From: Sorex araneus
Lineage: Eukaryota; Chordata; Mammalia; Eulipotyphla; Soricidae
DNA: 64,000 nucleotides
Assembly (NCBI RefSeq): GCF_027595985.1
Contig: NC_073305.1
Span: 176,129,209-176,193,208 of the forward strand
Reading direction: 5' to 3'
The notes below the pieces were generated by a model. That model was not told the DNA's origin and did no database searches. It saw only the letters and a list, made by a program, of their open reading frames with translations. Shown in pieces: positions 46,496 to 58,520 of the stretch (position 1 is its first letter; each line of letters opens with the position of its first letter). The position numbers and the translations under genes were made by a program.

Positions 46496-47050
46496 GTGTC
46501 TAAGTGACATTTGGTCAGTGATCTTAAGAGGGAGTGTAATGCAAAATACTCTACAGGAACAAGCATTTCAGGAGCAGCAAGTCCAGAATCCTAAGGAGAA
46601 ATGTGATTGGCTTTTCTGTGAAATCACCAGAACTGAGGAAACCAAATAGATCAGTTTGAGTATAAAATTCAAAGAGTGGTAGTCATCCAGGGGCCTTGTT
46701 ATGTAGAATTTTGAGTAGGGGGCTCCTTGTTGTGATTTATTTTTCACGAAGGTCACTTTCCTCTTAGGAGTCAGATATCCTGGGAGCAGTGAGTGGGCCA
46801 GTGAGGAGCCACTGGGGCAGTCTGGTGGGGTGTGCTGCTGACGTGGGGGAGAGCAGGAACGTGAGGGGAAGTGGTCAGACTCAGGGTATTTTTATAAATA
46901 AAATCAGTAAGACATGATGATTTGGATGTGAGAGAGGATCACCTGGGTGAACAAGGACATCATTTTCTGAGATGGAAAAAAGACTGCAAAACTGTTGGGG
47001 GGAAATAAAGAGTTCCGTTTTGGACAATTTTTAGGTAACCAGGGGGAGAT
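46496..47050 (+). mobile_element. Ancient mammalian repeat, family not named
   Basis: The order 'caggaacaagcatttcagga', 'gtgggccagtgaggagccac' and 'gacatgatgatttggatgtg' resembles a mammalian-wide ancient repeat also suspected at 19480-20380. Assignment to a named family needs an alignment. Confidence 0.35.
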
Positions 47051-47535
47051 AACAAGCACCTGTTGATTAGTCTGGAACTTGGGAGAGAATGAGATTCAAG
47101 ATACAGATTTCCAAAAGCCTCTGTGTCCTAAGTGTGTTTGAAGAGGAATGTGCGATATTGAAAAGGACTCCACTCGAGACCCAAACTCCATAGCCCACCA
47201 GTGGCTCAGAATCCATGCAAGGAAGAGGATCTGGCAAAACTAACGGGGTGCCAGTGGGTGGGGGGAAACCAGAGGAGTGTTGTCTTCAGAAGCCAGGTGA
47301 AAAAATTGCTTACCATGTTGACCCCAGCAAATTGTGTTAGTCAAGCCACGGCCAAGTGTGAAGCACCAGTGCCCGGTGCTCCAAGGTCTGGGACAGCACC
47401 AACCTGTGGAAGAATGAGGGAGGCTGACTAACTCATACACACAGACTCAGCTCGTCAGATGAAGTCTGAGAAGGGATGAATATTTCAATGACATGAAAAT
47501 TTTTGATAGCTTTGAGGCATGGAAAACGTTCCTTC

Positions 47536-47712
47536 AGGGGCCAGAGAGAGTACAGCAGCTAGGGCGCTTACCTTGAGCACAGCCAACCCAGTTCAAGCCT
47601 CAGCACCCCGTATGATCCCCCAAGCCTGGCTAGGAGTGATCCCTGAGCATAGCTAGGTATGATCCAAAAACAAAACCAAACAAACAAACAAACAAACAAA
47701 CAAACAAACAAA
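47536..47712 (+). mobile_element. tRNA-derived SINE ending in AAAC microsatellite
   Basis: ggggccagagagagtacagc, cagttcaagcctcagcaccc, gtatgatcccccaagcctgg; the A-rich tail has become (AAAC)n, 47677-47712. Confidence 0.85.
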
Positions 47713-47816
47713 AACCAAATGTAATTTCAGTGCAGAAAATCTGATGGGGATAGTTGTAAGAGATTAAGGAGTGAGACAATAAGACCGTAAAAACAGCAAC
47801 ACTTTCAAGGAGTTTT

Positions 47817-47996
47817 ATTTGCCAGGTGTATGTGGAGGTGCTCAGGGCTAACTCCTGGCTCTGTCTGTGCCTGGTGGTGTGGGTGTGTTTGGAGGGAGGG
47901 GCCAGGGTTTGCATATCCATCCAGCGCCTGGGGTTTGAGCGAGCCAGCGGCATGCAAGACAAGTGCCTCTCAAATTATACTGCCTCTCTGGCCCCT
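47817..47996 (-). mobile_element. Old SINE, minus strand
   Basis: gctcagggctaactcctggc, cagcggcatgcaagacaagt, atactgcctctctggcccc. GT/GG-rich insertions in the middle. Confidence 0.7.
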
Positions 47997-48368
47997 TTCT
48001 AGGAGTTGTAACCCAAAAGAGGAAAGAAGTAGAAAAATGAGCTTCAGTCAGGGTGACTTTCTCATAGTGATCAGTAATGTAGCATACCTTATTTTTAACT
48101 ATCGTTTGTAATCTCCAATATTTGTCCTCTTTTCTCCTAGAACTCATTTTATAAAGCATATGTAGAAATTAGTCTAAACATTTACCTATTGGAAGATACA
48201 AAGGAGAAAAAGGAATTTCCTATATGAAAGCATTACTGGACTAAATATTTTCAGTTTATATTGTTAGGTATTAAAGCACTTACCCATTTGTATCAAAATT
48301 TCAAATCCAAAAAAAAATACTCATTCTGTAATCAGTTCTCATTAAATTTTTTTTTCTTTCTTTCACAG

Positions 48369-48580
<212 letters not shown>

Positions 48581-48671
48581 TGAAGTTATTAATATAAACC
48601 TGGGTGGTGGTTTTTTCAAACTTTGGAAGAAAACCCTTTCAAATTATCTTGTTGGCATTAATGTGCTGTGA

Positions 48672-49527
48672 TGAAAAGAGATAATCTCTGGTATCTGAGA
48701 GTCTTGTAACCTTTGACAGATTAGCTAGGTTCTTTGTAACCCGTTATGTACTAGGATGATTTTTTTTTTATTATCAGTATAAAACATGGATATATGGTCC
48801 ATACTTATACCTTGCTTTACTTCTTCATATTTTGCCAGAAGAACGTTTCAGAATTTCAGTTCTTCATATAAAAGTAGAAAATCGTTAAATAAGAAATCAG
48901 GAAACTTGGGTTCTGGTCTTAAGTGGGTAACCAAAGTATAGTGGCCAGTGCTATGCTTTTGTATTTAGTAATATTTATGCCACTTCAACCTAGAAATCTT
49001 CATCAAAAAACTGTAGGCCTTATTAAAAGACAGAAAAGGACGTTTGGGTTCAGATATGTCTACTCTTGATGAGTGGGTTTTCTCAATGCAGTTTGTCATG
49101 TATTTGCTTGCTTCAAACCTGGCTATGCCCAGTGCCCTTCAGAATACAGCTCGTATATGTTGACCAGGACATCCAAGTATGATTTGGCTTGTGGCCTTTC
49201 CCTGCAGCCTGCTATCTTTTACCCAGTTCTTCCTCCTCACACCCCATGCTGCTGTAGTCATCCCACGGTGACCAAAACATGCCTGGCTCTTTCTGCAATA
49301 TAGTTTTTAAGGGCATACGTTTTGACTTAGTAACACTGTATTGTATGCTGGAAATTTGTTAGAGTAGAAGATACAAAGTATTCTTACCCACAGGGAAAAA
49401 AAAAATACTTACTAGGGGGTGATCACCACATTGTATACATTTTTAAAAGTTGAGTTTTGTAATGGTGTGTACAATTTTTGTCAGGTATGCTTCATTAAAT
49501 ATTGGAGAAAAATAAAATTACAGCTTT
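48672..49527. other. Unique intron 2 sequence
   Basis: No repeat family or exon recognised. Short T and A runs lie at 48763-48772 and 49395-49405. Confidence 0.35.
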
Positions 49528-49770
49528 TGACAGAGAGATTGCTCAGAAATTTCCAGCTCATGCCTGGCATGCAAAAGGCCTGAGTTTGTTCCCCAGCATT
49601 GCATATGCCATTTCCCACCCCATCAAGCTCCCCAAACAGGTCCCTCCAGGCCATTGAGCCTGCACAATACTTACCACCATGTTAACAGCACTAAATCAGG
49701 CCCCCATTACCAAGTATCAGAGGAAGTGGTCCCTGAGCCCCCAGACACTACTGGGAGGGGAGGGGGCGGA
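49528..49770 (+). mobile_element. Old SINE with tRNA-Ala-like head and unusual long body
   Basis: gagagattgctcagaaattt, gcatgcaaaaggcctgagtt, tgttccccagcattgcatat at the head, then a body with tcaagctccccaaacaggtc and gtggtccctgagcccccaga unlike the common SINE. An ATC microsatellite follows. Confidence 0.5.
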
Positions 49771-49771
49771 C

Positions 49772-49810
49772 ATCATCATCATCATTATCATCATCATCAT
49801 CATCATCATA
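49772..49810. repeat. ATC trinucleotide microsatellite
   Basis: About 12 tandem atc units with one att interruption, at the 3' end of the preceding SINE. Confidence 0.9.
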
Positions 49811-50471
49811 AAGCATAATTTTGCTGTTGCAAAAACCATCAAAAAATAAATTATATTCAGTTTCTTTTGGTTGTTTTTGTTATTTTGGTTATTTTCTTTT
49901 GGTATTAAAGTAATAGTGCCTTGACTATGTCATTCTGGTTTTACAAAAAGCAATCTTCTACAGCATGCTTCCCAGTACCTAGTGACAGTTAAAAAACTGT
50001 TTTGCTTGCATATTACTCCTAAAGAGACCACTCTCTGTAAACTGGGTTGGTAATTAAAGTAGGCATCTAAGTAATATGCTTTTCAGCTGATATGACAAAA
50101 AGTGGGAAAGAATAGGGAAGTAGGTGAAATGAGAGAAAGCAATTAAAAAGTACAAGCTTGCAGCTTTAAAATAAGTAAATCATATCTGTAACATACAATG
50201 AGGTTACTATACTTAACACTTTATACTTGGAAGTCACTGAAAATACAGATCTTAAGAGTCTCACAAGGAAAAAATATTTTATAACTACATAGGGTGATAG
50301 GTGATTACAGCATTTAATGTAATCATTTCAACATGTATACAGATACAGAATTGCAATCTTAAGCATGTTATGTATTATACATAGATTTTGAGATTATGGA
50401 AATACAAGCAAGAAGGGAATAGGGATACCTCCTTTAAGGATACAATTAAGTTCTTCACAAATTTGCATGAT
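49811..50471. other. Unique intron 2 sequence
   Basis: AT-rich; nothing recognised. Confidence 0.35.
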
Positions 50472-50535
50472 GCGCACGCGTGCGTGCGTATGTGCATGTG
50501 CGTGTGTGTGTGTATATGTGTATGTGTGTGTACAT
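50472..50535. repeat. TG/CG alternating purine-pyrimidine microsatellite
   Basis: gcacgcgtgcgtgcgtatgt then (TG)n/(TATG)n. Strictly alternating purine-pyrimidine DNA of this length can adopt Z-form. Confidence 0.85.
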
Positions 50536-50564
50536 GGCCACATACACGCACAGGTGCATGTGTG

Positions 50565-50640
50565 TACTGGGGATTGAATCCAGGTCTCCTGCATGCAAGA
50601 TGCAAGTCATGTATGTTAGCACTGAGTCACATACCCAGTT
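50565..50640 (-). mobile_element. Old tRNA-Ala-like SINE head, minus strand
   Basis: On the minus strand: GGGTATGTGACTCAGTGCTA, then TTGCATGCAGGAGACCTGGA and TTCAATCCCCAGTAC. Confidence 0.55.
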
Positions 50641-50684
50641 CTTAGTGGGTTTTACATTTTTAAAGTGTAAAAGTAAATGAAACT

Positions 50685-50860
50685 TGGCCGGAGCGATAGC
50701 ACATCGGGGAAGGCATTTGCCTTGCATGAGGCCGACCTGGGTTCGATCCCCGGCATCCCATATGGTCCCCTGAGCACTGCCAGGAGTGATTCCTGAGTGC
50801 AGAGCCAGGAATAATCCCTGAGCATCGCCGGGTGTGACCCAAAAAGCAAAAAAAAAAAAA
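50685..50860 (+). mobile_element. SINE, first unit of a dimer
   Basis: gccggagcgatagcacatcg, gggttcgatccccggcatcc, catatggtcccctgagcact, poly-A tail of about 13. It has no duplication of its own; the 16-base AAAAGTAAATGAAACT at 50669-50684 recurs only after the second unit, at 51051-51066. Confidence 0.93.
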
Positions 50861-50877
50861 GAGCTAAGGCAGTTCTT
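50861..50877 (+). other. 17-base linker of the SINE dimer
   Basis: gagctaaggcagttctt joins the poly-A of the first SINE to the head of the second. It is not duplicated elsewhere at the locus, so it is probably transduced from the source locus. Confidence 0.6.
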
Positions 50878-51050
50878 GGGGCTGGAGTGATAGCACAACG
50901 GTTAGGGTGTTTGCTTTGCACACGGCTGATCGGGGTTCGATTCCCAGCATCCCATATGGTCCCCTGAGCACGGCCAGGGCTAATTTCTGAGTGCAAAGCC
51001 AGGAGTGACCCCTGAGCATCGCTGGGTGTGACCCAAAAAGCAAAAAAATA
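50878..51050 (+). mobile_element. SINE, second unit of a dimer
   Basis: ggggctggagtgatagcaca, gggttcgattcccagcatcc, catatggtcccctgagcacg, poly-A tail. Followed by the only 3' copy of the target duplication. Confidence 0.93.
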
Positions 51051-51066
51051 AAAAGTAAATGAAACT

Positions 51067-52032
51067 CTTACTGTTAATTCAATATCTCTTGGTGAAGCCT
51101 CTTTTGGGGTAGCTCTCCCTTTCTTTTTTGAGAACTAACTCCTTTATCCTTTTTCAATAGAAGTATATACTATTTCAAAACTTAGCTAAAAGAAAAAATG
51201 TGGTACATAAATTATGAAATTGACAGTTAAAGGTCACATCACACTGCCTCTTCATTTACATGTTCTTGTAAATGCTTCTAGAAAAGTATTCTCACTTCTT
51301 AGAAAAATAACGGCAGTATCTGTCATCTGGTCTCTTCTTGATTTTATTTACTATTCAGATACCTCATTTGAAATGACTCACATATTTTCCTTGAGCTTGT
51401 GAATTCTTCATGTATCAAAAAATTTAGTTATACCCTTAAGATTTATTTCTCTTTGTAATTAAATCTCAGAGCAGTTTGAAAGTGTTTACTAGCCATTTTT
51501 AACCAAACTTTTCACTGTTTTAAATCTCAAATACTATTTATTCAGTATTTGTGTATTCTGTCCTTAGTTGAGACCTTCTCAGATGACCTACTCAGTCCTT
51601 TTCCATATTTCTGTTAAGAAACCTCCCAGTCTATATTGAATGTGTGTGCACGGACTGGGAGTTACTTAAGAGAGTGATTATTAATACTAATAGTATTCTT
51701 TCTATTAGTAAAGAGTCACTTGAAAGAGTAAATAAATCAGAGTTTGAGAAAGATGATTATACTATCTGAGAATGCTTTTGTTTTTTTGTTTTTTTTAAAT
51801 CTGTTTCTATAGGAAGTTTGAGGAAAGTTGAAAGAGGAACTGAAAATAAGATTCAGAGTCTTTTCAGTTTTAGAGAGATTGAAGCTTAAAATGAGTAATT
51901 CTCAACTTTGCAAAAACTCATTCTGCCTCTTTTGATATACTTACAGGAGACTAATACAGTTTCCTGGAAAAGGAACCAGGGCTTCTTAGAGAAATATCTA
52001 ATTCAAGATCTGAGAAAGTGAAGACTAAAGAT
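51067..52032. other. Unique intron 2 sequence
   Basis: Nothing recognised. A T-run lies at 51780-51797. Confidence 0.35.
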
Positions 52033-52112
52033 GATTTGTAGAACCAGAGGTAGAATGTTTGCCTTGCATGTGTGAGGTTCTGGATTTAAATCCCAGCACA
52101 CAAAATTTAAAA
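52033..52112 (+). mobile_element. tRNA-Ala-like SINE head
   Basis: accagaggtagaatgtttgc, cttgcatgtgtgaggttctg, gatttaaatcccagcacac. It resembles a tRNA-Ala more than the young SINEs do and lacks their 3' body. Confidence 0.6.
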
Positions 52113-52431
52113 TGCTTTAAGGAAGCACCAACAGGAAGTGACATGAAAACCATGCAGAGGGGCTTGGGCACTTTGGTGATGGTGGTGTAGCAGTTTTTAT
52201 ACCAAAAGCATAAACATTAACATCATTAGAACCATATGGCCCTAAAGGTAAGATATGATGACTACTCTCAGTTGAAACATATTAAAATCAACACCATTTG
52301 ATAATTATAAAAACCAGCTATAAGACAGGATTTAACCTGCCACTTTTGTGCAAAGTAACTGAATAGTTATAAAAGAACAGGTATTTTGAAGAAAGTACAT
52401 AATACCTAAGAAGATTAATCTTTATTATGTA

Positions 52432-52707
52432 TCACTTGTAGTCCCATTGATCTTTGATTTGCTCAAGCGGGCGCCAGTAACATCTCCATTTGTCCCTGTC
52501 TCGAGCTAGTGTAGCCCAATGATACCTGCTTGCTCCAGGAATAGAAAGAGCCTCAAATCGTTCATTCAGAGATTTGACGAAGAAATCTGACCATCTAGTT
52601 GGAGGGCAGCCACGAGGTCTTCTGATGTCCTGTGGAATCCAGTCTGTAATAGCTCTAGTCCAACAGTCGTATCTGAATCGCATTACATTACCGGCTCATC
52701 TGATTTT
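52432..52707 (-). pseudogene. RTE-type LINE, C-terminal reverse-transcriptase fragment (dead)
   Basis: On the minus strand about 92 codons read as the extreme C-terminus of an RTE retrotransposon polyprotein: K-I-R-stop-A-G near 52690-52707 (the W of the usual K-I-R-W-A-G is a TGA, codon 52696-52698), then I-T-D-W-I-P, R-R-P-R-G-C-P-P-T-R-W-S-D-F-F, H-W-A-T-L-A-R-D-R-D-K-W and Y-W-R-P-L-E-Q, with a stop at 52432-52434. This signature is very common in nematode RTE elements. The copy is 5'-truncated, with only this fragment left. The open frame beginning at 52683 is not a gene; its first Met is internal. A downstream ATAATAAAG may be part of the element's 3' end. Confidence 0.85.
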
Positions 52708-52989
52708 TGCATTTATTATATATAAGCAGTTAATCTTATAATCGGGGTATCAATGCCACCATATTACAATCTTTAACAAAATTCTCTATGCAGTAATTCT
52801 TGGTGTCTGGAGGAAAATCACTAGTTGAATCAAATTGACAGCATCATAGTCCACCTGCTCTTAGATCACACAGAGATAGGCAGACACTCTTGTGTCTCCT
52901 TGTGTAATGCAATAAGAAATGATTCTACAAATACCTTAACAGATAATCATTTTAGTGCCTACATCTATAAGTATATCTACTAGCTCAAT

Positions 52990-53039
52990 GCAATATAGGG
53001 GATAGTGACACTGCAGGGTGTCACTATCCCCTATATTGC
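52990..53039. repeat. Perfect inverted repeat, 22-bp arms, 6-base loop
   Basis: The left arm (52990-53011) and right arm (53018-53039) are exact reverse complements around TGCAGG. The arms contain TATAGGGGATAGTGACAC and its complement. Transcription of the intron would give a 22-bp hairpin. Confidence 0.9.
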
Positions 53040-53079
53040 CAATCCAAATGAAATATTCTACTAGAAAATGATACATGGC

Positions 53080-53880
53080 TATAGTGTCTTTTGAAAGAGG
53101 TAATGCTAAGTATTTCTGGGAGTAGACACAAAGGTGCTCTGAACACTTTCCTGAGGAATAACTCTCTGCAAATGAAAGCCACAGTGAGACACTACCTCAC
53201 ATCGGTAAATTTCACCTATATCAAAAGCATTGGAAATGAGTGTTTCCAGTATTAAAAGGATTGAAAATTAGAGGGTGTAGAGAAAAAAGAATTTTGTTAC
53301 ACTGCTTATGGGAATGTAAATCGGTACAACCTCTATGGAAAGTGGTATGAAATTACTTTAGAAAATAAAAATGGAAATTCTCTCTGTCCCAGAAATACCA
53401 CTTGTAGGCATTTATTCAGAAGCTAAGAAAATAGGAACTCAGAAGGATATTTGCACCCCTGTGTACATAGCAATTTTCATAATAGCCAAAACACACTGGT
53501 ATACTCAGTGGAAAATATTGGCTTAGACGTTGAAAAAGGTGGAGTCATGTCTTTAAGGATAAAATGAATGGAATTTGAACTTCTTTGCTAAATGAAATAA
53601 ATATGAAGTAAAGGACGAGTATTGATTGGATCAATTCATTGATACTTAAAAAATTACTCAAGTAAACTAGCAAGAAACAACAAAACTAACTTCTAGACTC
53701 ACTGAAAACTAGGCAAGTTACAAGAGAAGGGGCAGAGTTGGTAAGAAATTATCAGAAGGGTCTTTTTGGTGGTGGGAGTAATGACTGCCATACACAACAG
53801 GTACAGAGGTCTGATTCTATAGTCCTGTAAATGAGTGACACATCAGTGAAAAAGAATTTCTAATTTCAAAAAAAGGTATC
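53080..53880 (+). mobile_element. L1 ORF2 3' end and 3' UTR, sense strand
   Basis: Sense L1 text: gccacagtgagacactacct, cacatcggtaaatttcacct, acactgcttatgggaatgta, aatcggtacaacctctatgg, gcacccctgtgtacatagca, catgtctttaaggataaaat. It lies parallel to TAB2. 5'-truncated and frame-broken. Confidence 0.82.
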
Positions 53881-54469
53881 TTTTAAAACTCCTATTTGTA
53901 GTATTAGAGTGTCTCTCAGATTATGTTTTATCACTGATAAAAAGTGATGTCTTGAGAGAGTAATCTCTCGGCATATTGGTTGATGTTAAACAGAGATTAT
54001 GAAGGGTTGAAGGAATGTTTGGGAGCCCAAGAAAAAGAGTTTATAAGTATGTGTACCAGCTTGAAAAGGGGAAAGTACAAAATTAAGTTTGATAAGGAAT
54101 ATATAATTTAGTTTGGCCAAGGAGATAGGAAGATAAGACCTTTAAAAAATGTAGAGGAGTAATTTACTAGGAATAGCTGTCAAGTTGGCTCAAAGCAAAG
54201 AAGTACCCAGCTAGGTTTGATGAAAGATAAAGTCGTATTACCATAATACAGAGCAATTAGTTGATAAAGATTATGATGAATTTAAAGTTTTATTTGGAAA
54301 CAACATTCATTCCATTGTGTATAGGCTTTTTATAATATGCGAGGTTTGAACTTTACAGAGGAGGAAAGAATGGTCAAACAAATCCAACTTGCAAACCTTT
54401 TTTATATTACCTATTCGGACTGTATCCATTGTCATTTCTTAACAATACTTCAAGATTGCCTTTTCTGAT
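53881..54469. other. Unique intron 2 sequence
   Basis: No element recognised. Confidence 0.35.
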
Positions 54470-54675
54470 CCCGGAGAGATAGTACAATGGGTAGTGTGCT
54501 TGCCTTGCACATGACCAACCCAAGATTGATCTCCAGCATCCCGTATGGTCCCCTAGTAGGAGTAGTTCCTGAGTGCAGAGGTGCAGAACCGGGAGTAACT
54601 CCTGAGCTGAGCATTGCCTGGTGTGCTCTGTTCCCACCCCACCACCCCACCACTACCCACACATACAAAAAAAAG
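54470..54675 (+). mobile_element. tRNA-derived SINE, plus strand
   Basis: cccggagagatagtacaatg, gcttgccttgcacatgacca, catcccgtatggtcccctag, gagtaactcctgagctgagc, with a C-rich and A-rich 3' end carrying small duplications (gagtgcagaggtgcagaacc). Confidence 0.85.
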
Positions 54676-55522
54676 ATCATCTTTTCAGTTTTGTATTCTT
54701 TGAATAAGATTCAGTTCATCAAACTGTGTATAAGCACTTTAACTTACTCTTTTTATGTGTAAGACTTTTCTTTCTGATTTATAGCCAAACTGTGTCAAGT
54801 AATGGTATGTAGCCTTTCATAATTTGTTTCCACTTTCATAGTTATTTCTTATATTCTAAGTTTTCTTCTTGTCAGAAAGCCCTTGCTGACTTTTATATAA
54901 AATATCAATAGATTTAATATGTTTTTCAAATAAGTTCACAACATTTTCAATACAGAATATTTCTAGTCTTGTCTGCCTCGGACACCATGTTTAGATCATA
55001 TTGTTAATATCACATTGTGTTTGCTTTATTTATGCTATTTCCCTAACCAGGAATTTTTCCTTAAACCAAGTTGTCCTATATGTATATTCTAGAGAATCCT
55101 TCAGATTTTATCGCCTTCATGAACACAGTTCTACAGTAACCTGTTGGATTTCACTACTACTTAATATTTGACATCTACTTATTATTTGACAAATGCTCAT
55201 GTGCTTTATTCAAACTACCTTTTCAAAAATTCTAATTGAGTTGCAGTCTTCTTTAAGAATAGTTTGGGTTTATATATAGGTGAGTTCTAGTCTCGGTGTT
55301 GTGCATATGTAAGGGCTCAGTACATTTTTTTAATTAGTGATTTATGAGTAGTGGTTAATTGGTCAGGTTCAAGCAATCTGGTTGGTTTAGGTTGCTTTTG
55401 TCATTTTCATTTTTCAGTGATTGTTACATATGGCATTACCCAAAAGCAAAGATACAGAACTTGATATAAAAAGTTTGATGGGGAAACTTGATTAGCCTTG
55501 ATATAAAAACTTTACATAAAGA
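54676..55522. other. Unique intron 2 sequence
   Basis: AT-rich, no repeat family recognised. Confidence 0.35.
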
Positions 55523-55605
55523 CGGGGCTGGGGCACTAGTACAGCTTGCCTTGTACAGGGCCAGTCTGGGTGCAGTGTCAGGAGCAACCCCTGAGCATGC
55601 AGAAA
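55523..55605 (+). mobile_element. Internally deleted SINE
   Basis: ggggctggggcactagtaca, gccttgtacagggccagtct, aggagcaacccctgagcatg. The catatggtcccc segment is missing. Confidence 0.65.
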
Positions 55606-55683
55606 TCAAACATCTTATATAAAAGCAGAGATAGGACCTTCAAAGATAGCGATAAGAATAGATAGAAGAATTTTCAAACTTTT

Positions 55684-55765
55684 TAGGGCTAGAGAGATTA
55701 CAGCAGATAGAGTGCCAGGAGTAAACTGAGTACTCCCTATGATATGACCCAAAAGCAAGCAACAA
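55684..55765 (+). mobile_element. Internally deleted SINE
   Basis: agggctagagagattacagc then gtgccaggagtaaactgagt and tatgacccaaaagc. Box B is deleted. Confidence 0.6.
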
Positions 55766-55918
55766 GAATAACAAACTTTTGTTATACCTCAAATATAATT
55801 TTTTAAGGTCTTTGGTTTTGAAAAGTTGCCTAACACTTGGATGTGCTAAATAGTTTTACCGTGTCAGAATTAACACTAAATTCCTATGGGTTCCGCTGCT
55901 CAAAAATAACGTACTACA

Positions 55919-56070
55919 GAGGCCAGAGTGATAGTATAGTGGTATGGTGCTTGCCTTACACATGGCCCAGACCTCATACCATCCCCCAACCCCCATCAGG
56001 AAACATCCCTAAGCCCAGAGCCAGGAGTAAGTAAGCCCTAAGCACTGCTGGATGTGAACCCCAAACAAAC
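55919..56070 (+). mobile_element. tRNA-derived SINE, plus strand
   Basis: aggccagagtgatagtatag, gcttgccttacacatggccc, agagccaggagtaagtaagc, gctggatgtgaaccccaaac. It ends about 330 bases before the large TAB2 exon. Confidence 0.75.
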
Positions 56071-56398
56071 ATAAATGTACCGTGTAGGTAAGCATATACC
56101 AGTTGCAACTGTACTTAATAGGTACGCACTTTTTAAAGTTGTCTTTTCAAAATTAGTCTCAAAATGTAATCATTGTTTACAGGACAATGTCTTTGGATCA
56201 CTTTTAGATATAACTAGTTTTAGAGAATGGATTTTTTACATTAGTCATAAGGTTTTTTAATCGAACCATTTGCACAAAAATAGCTCTCAAAAAGTTTCAA
56301 CTATATCTTGTTTTTTTAATCATGTGCTAATCACTAATTGGAAGTGATTGAGAATTATCTTCTGACTACTGACATCAATCTATCTTTATTTTGTATAG

Positions 56399-58009
<1,611 letters not shown>

Positions 58010-58207
58010 TAACGCTTTCTTAAGCTCTGATGATTCATGTAAGTTCTGAATTTTTTTTTTTTTACATAAATTGGAGTTTGAATGAGTCACCAGATTTTTA
58101 GAATAATCAGCTGTGGTTTGTTTGCTAATTTGTTTTCCTAATTTCATAACATTTCCCAGTCATTTTAATCTGTGGTGATACTGAATTTCCCTGTAAAATT
58201 TTTGCAA

Positions 58208-58337
58208 ATAGAGGCTGGAGAAATAGTATGGCAGGTAAGGCTCTTGCCAACCCAGATTTGATCCCACATATAAATATCCCCTGAGCATGCTAGATGCAAC
58301 CCCTGAGCACAGCTGGGTGTAGCCCACACCCACAAAT
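58208..58337 (+). mobile_element. Old SINE, host of a nested insertion
   Basis: gaggctggagaaatagtatg, gctcttgccaacccagattt, cccctgagcacagctgggtg. Its 3' end was hit by the minus-strand SINE that follows. Confidence 0.75.
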
Positions 58338-58520
58338 TTTTTTTTTTTTTTTTTTCCTTTTTGGGTCACACCCGGCGATGCACAGGGGTCACTCCTGGCT
58401 CATGCACTCAGGAATCACCCCTGGCGGTGCTCAGGGGACCATATGGGATGCTGGGATTTGAACCCGGGTCGGCCGCGTGCAAGGCAAACGCCCTACCCGC
58501 TGTGCTATCACTCCAGCCCC
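58338..58520 (-). mobile_element. Young SINE nested in an older SINE, opposite strand
   Basis: Poly-T, tttgggtcacacccggcgat, gggaccatatgggatgctgg, tgaacccgggtcggccgcgt, gctgtgctatcactccagcc. CACACCCACAAATTTTTT flanks it (starting at 58325 and 58522). Together with its host it makes an inverted SINE pair. Confidence 0.93.

Larger units (their letters stand above)
7154..48368 (+). other. TAB2: TAB2 intron 1 (about 41 kb)
   Basis: Bounded by GTAAGC at 7154 and TTTCTTTCACAG ending at 48368. No coding exon was recognised inside. The content is SINEs on both strands, minus-strand L1 3' fragments, an RTE-tailed short element, MIR and L2 relics and several repeat-poor stretches listed separately. 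The boundaries assume the two exons are joined directly; extra leader exons would subdivide it. Confidence 0.55.

Noticed and set aside
49772..49810. Short regularly spaced repeats that might suggest a CRISPR-like array
   Set aside because: They are simple trinucleotide microsatellite units with no spacers, in a vertebrate intron.
50455..50898. A 147-codon minus-strand frame
   Set aside because: It runs across two tRNA-derived SINEs and a TG microsatellite. Similar frames recur at every SINE copy (for example 36131-36577).
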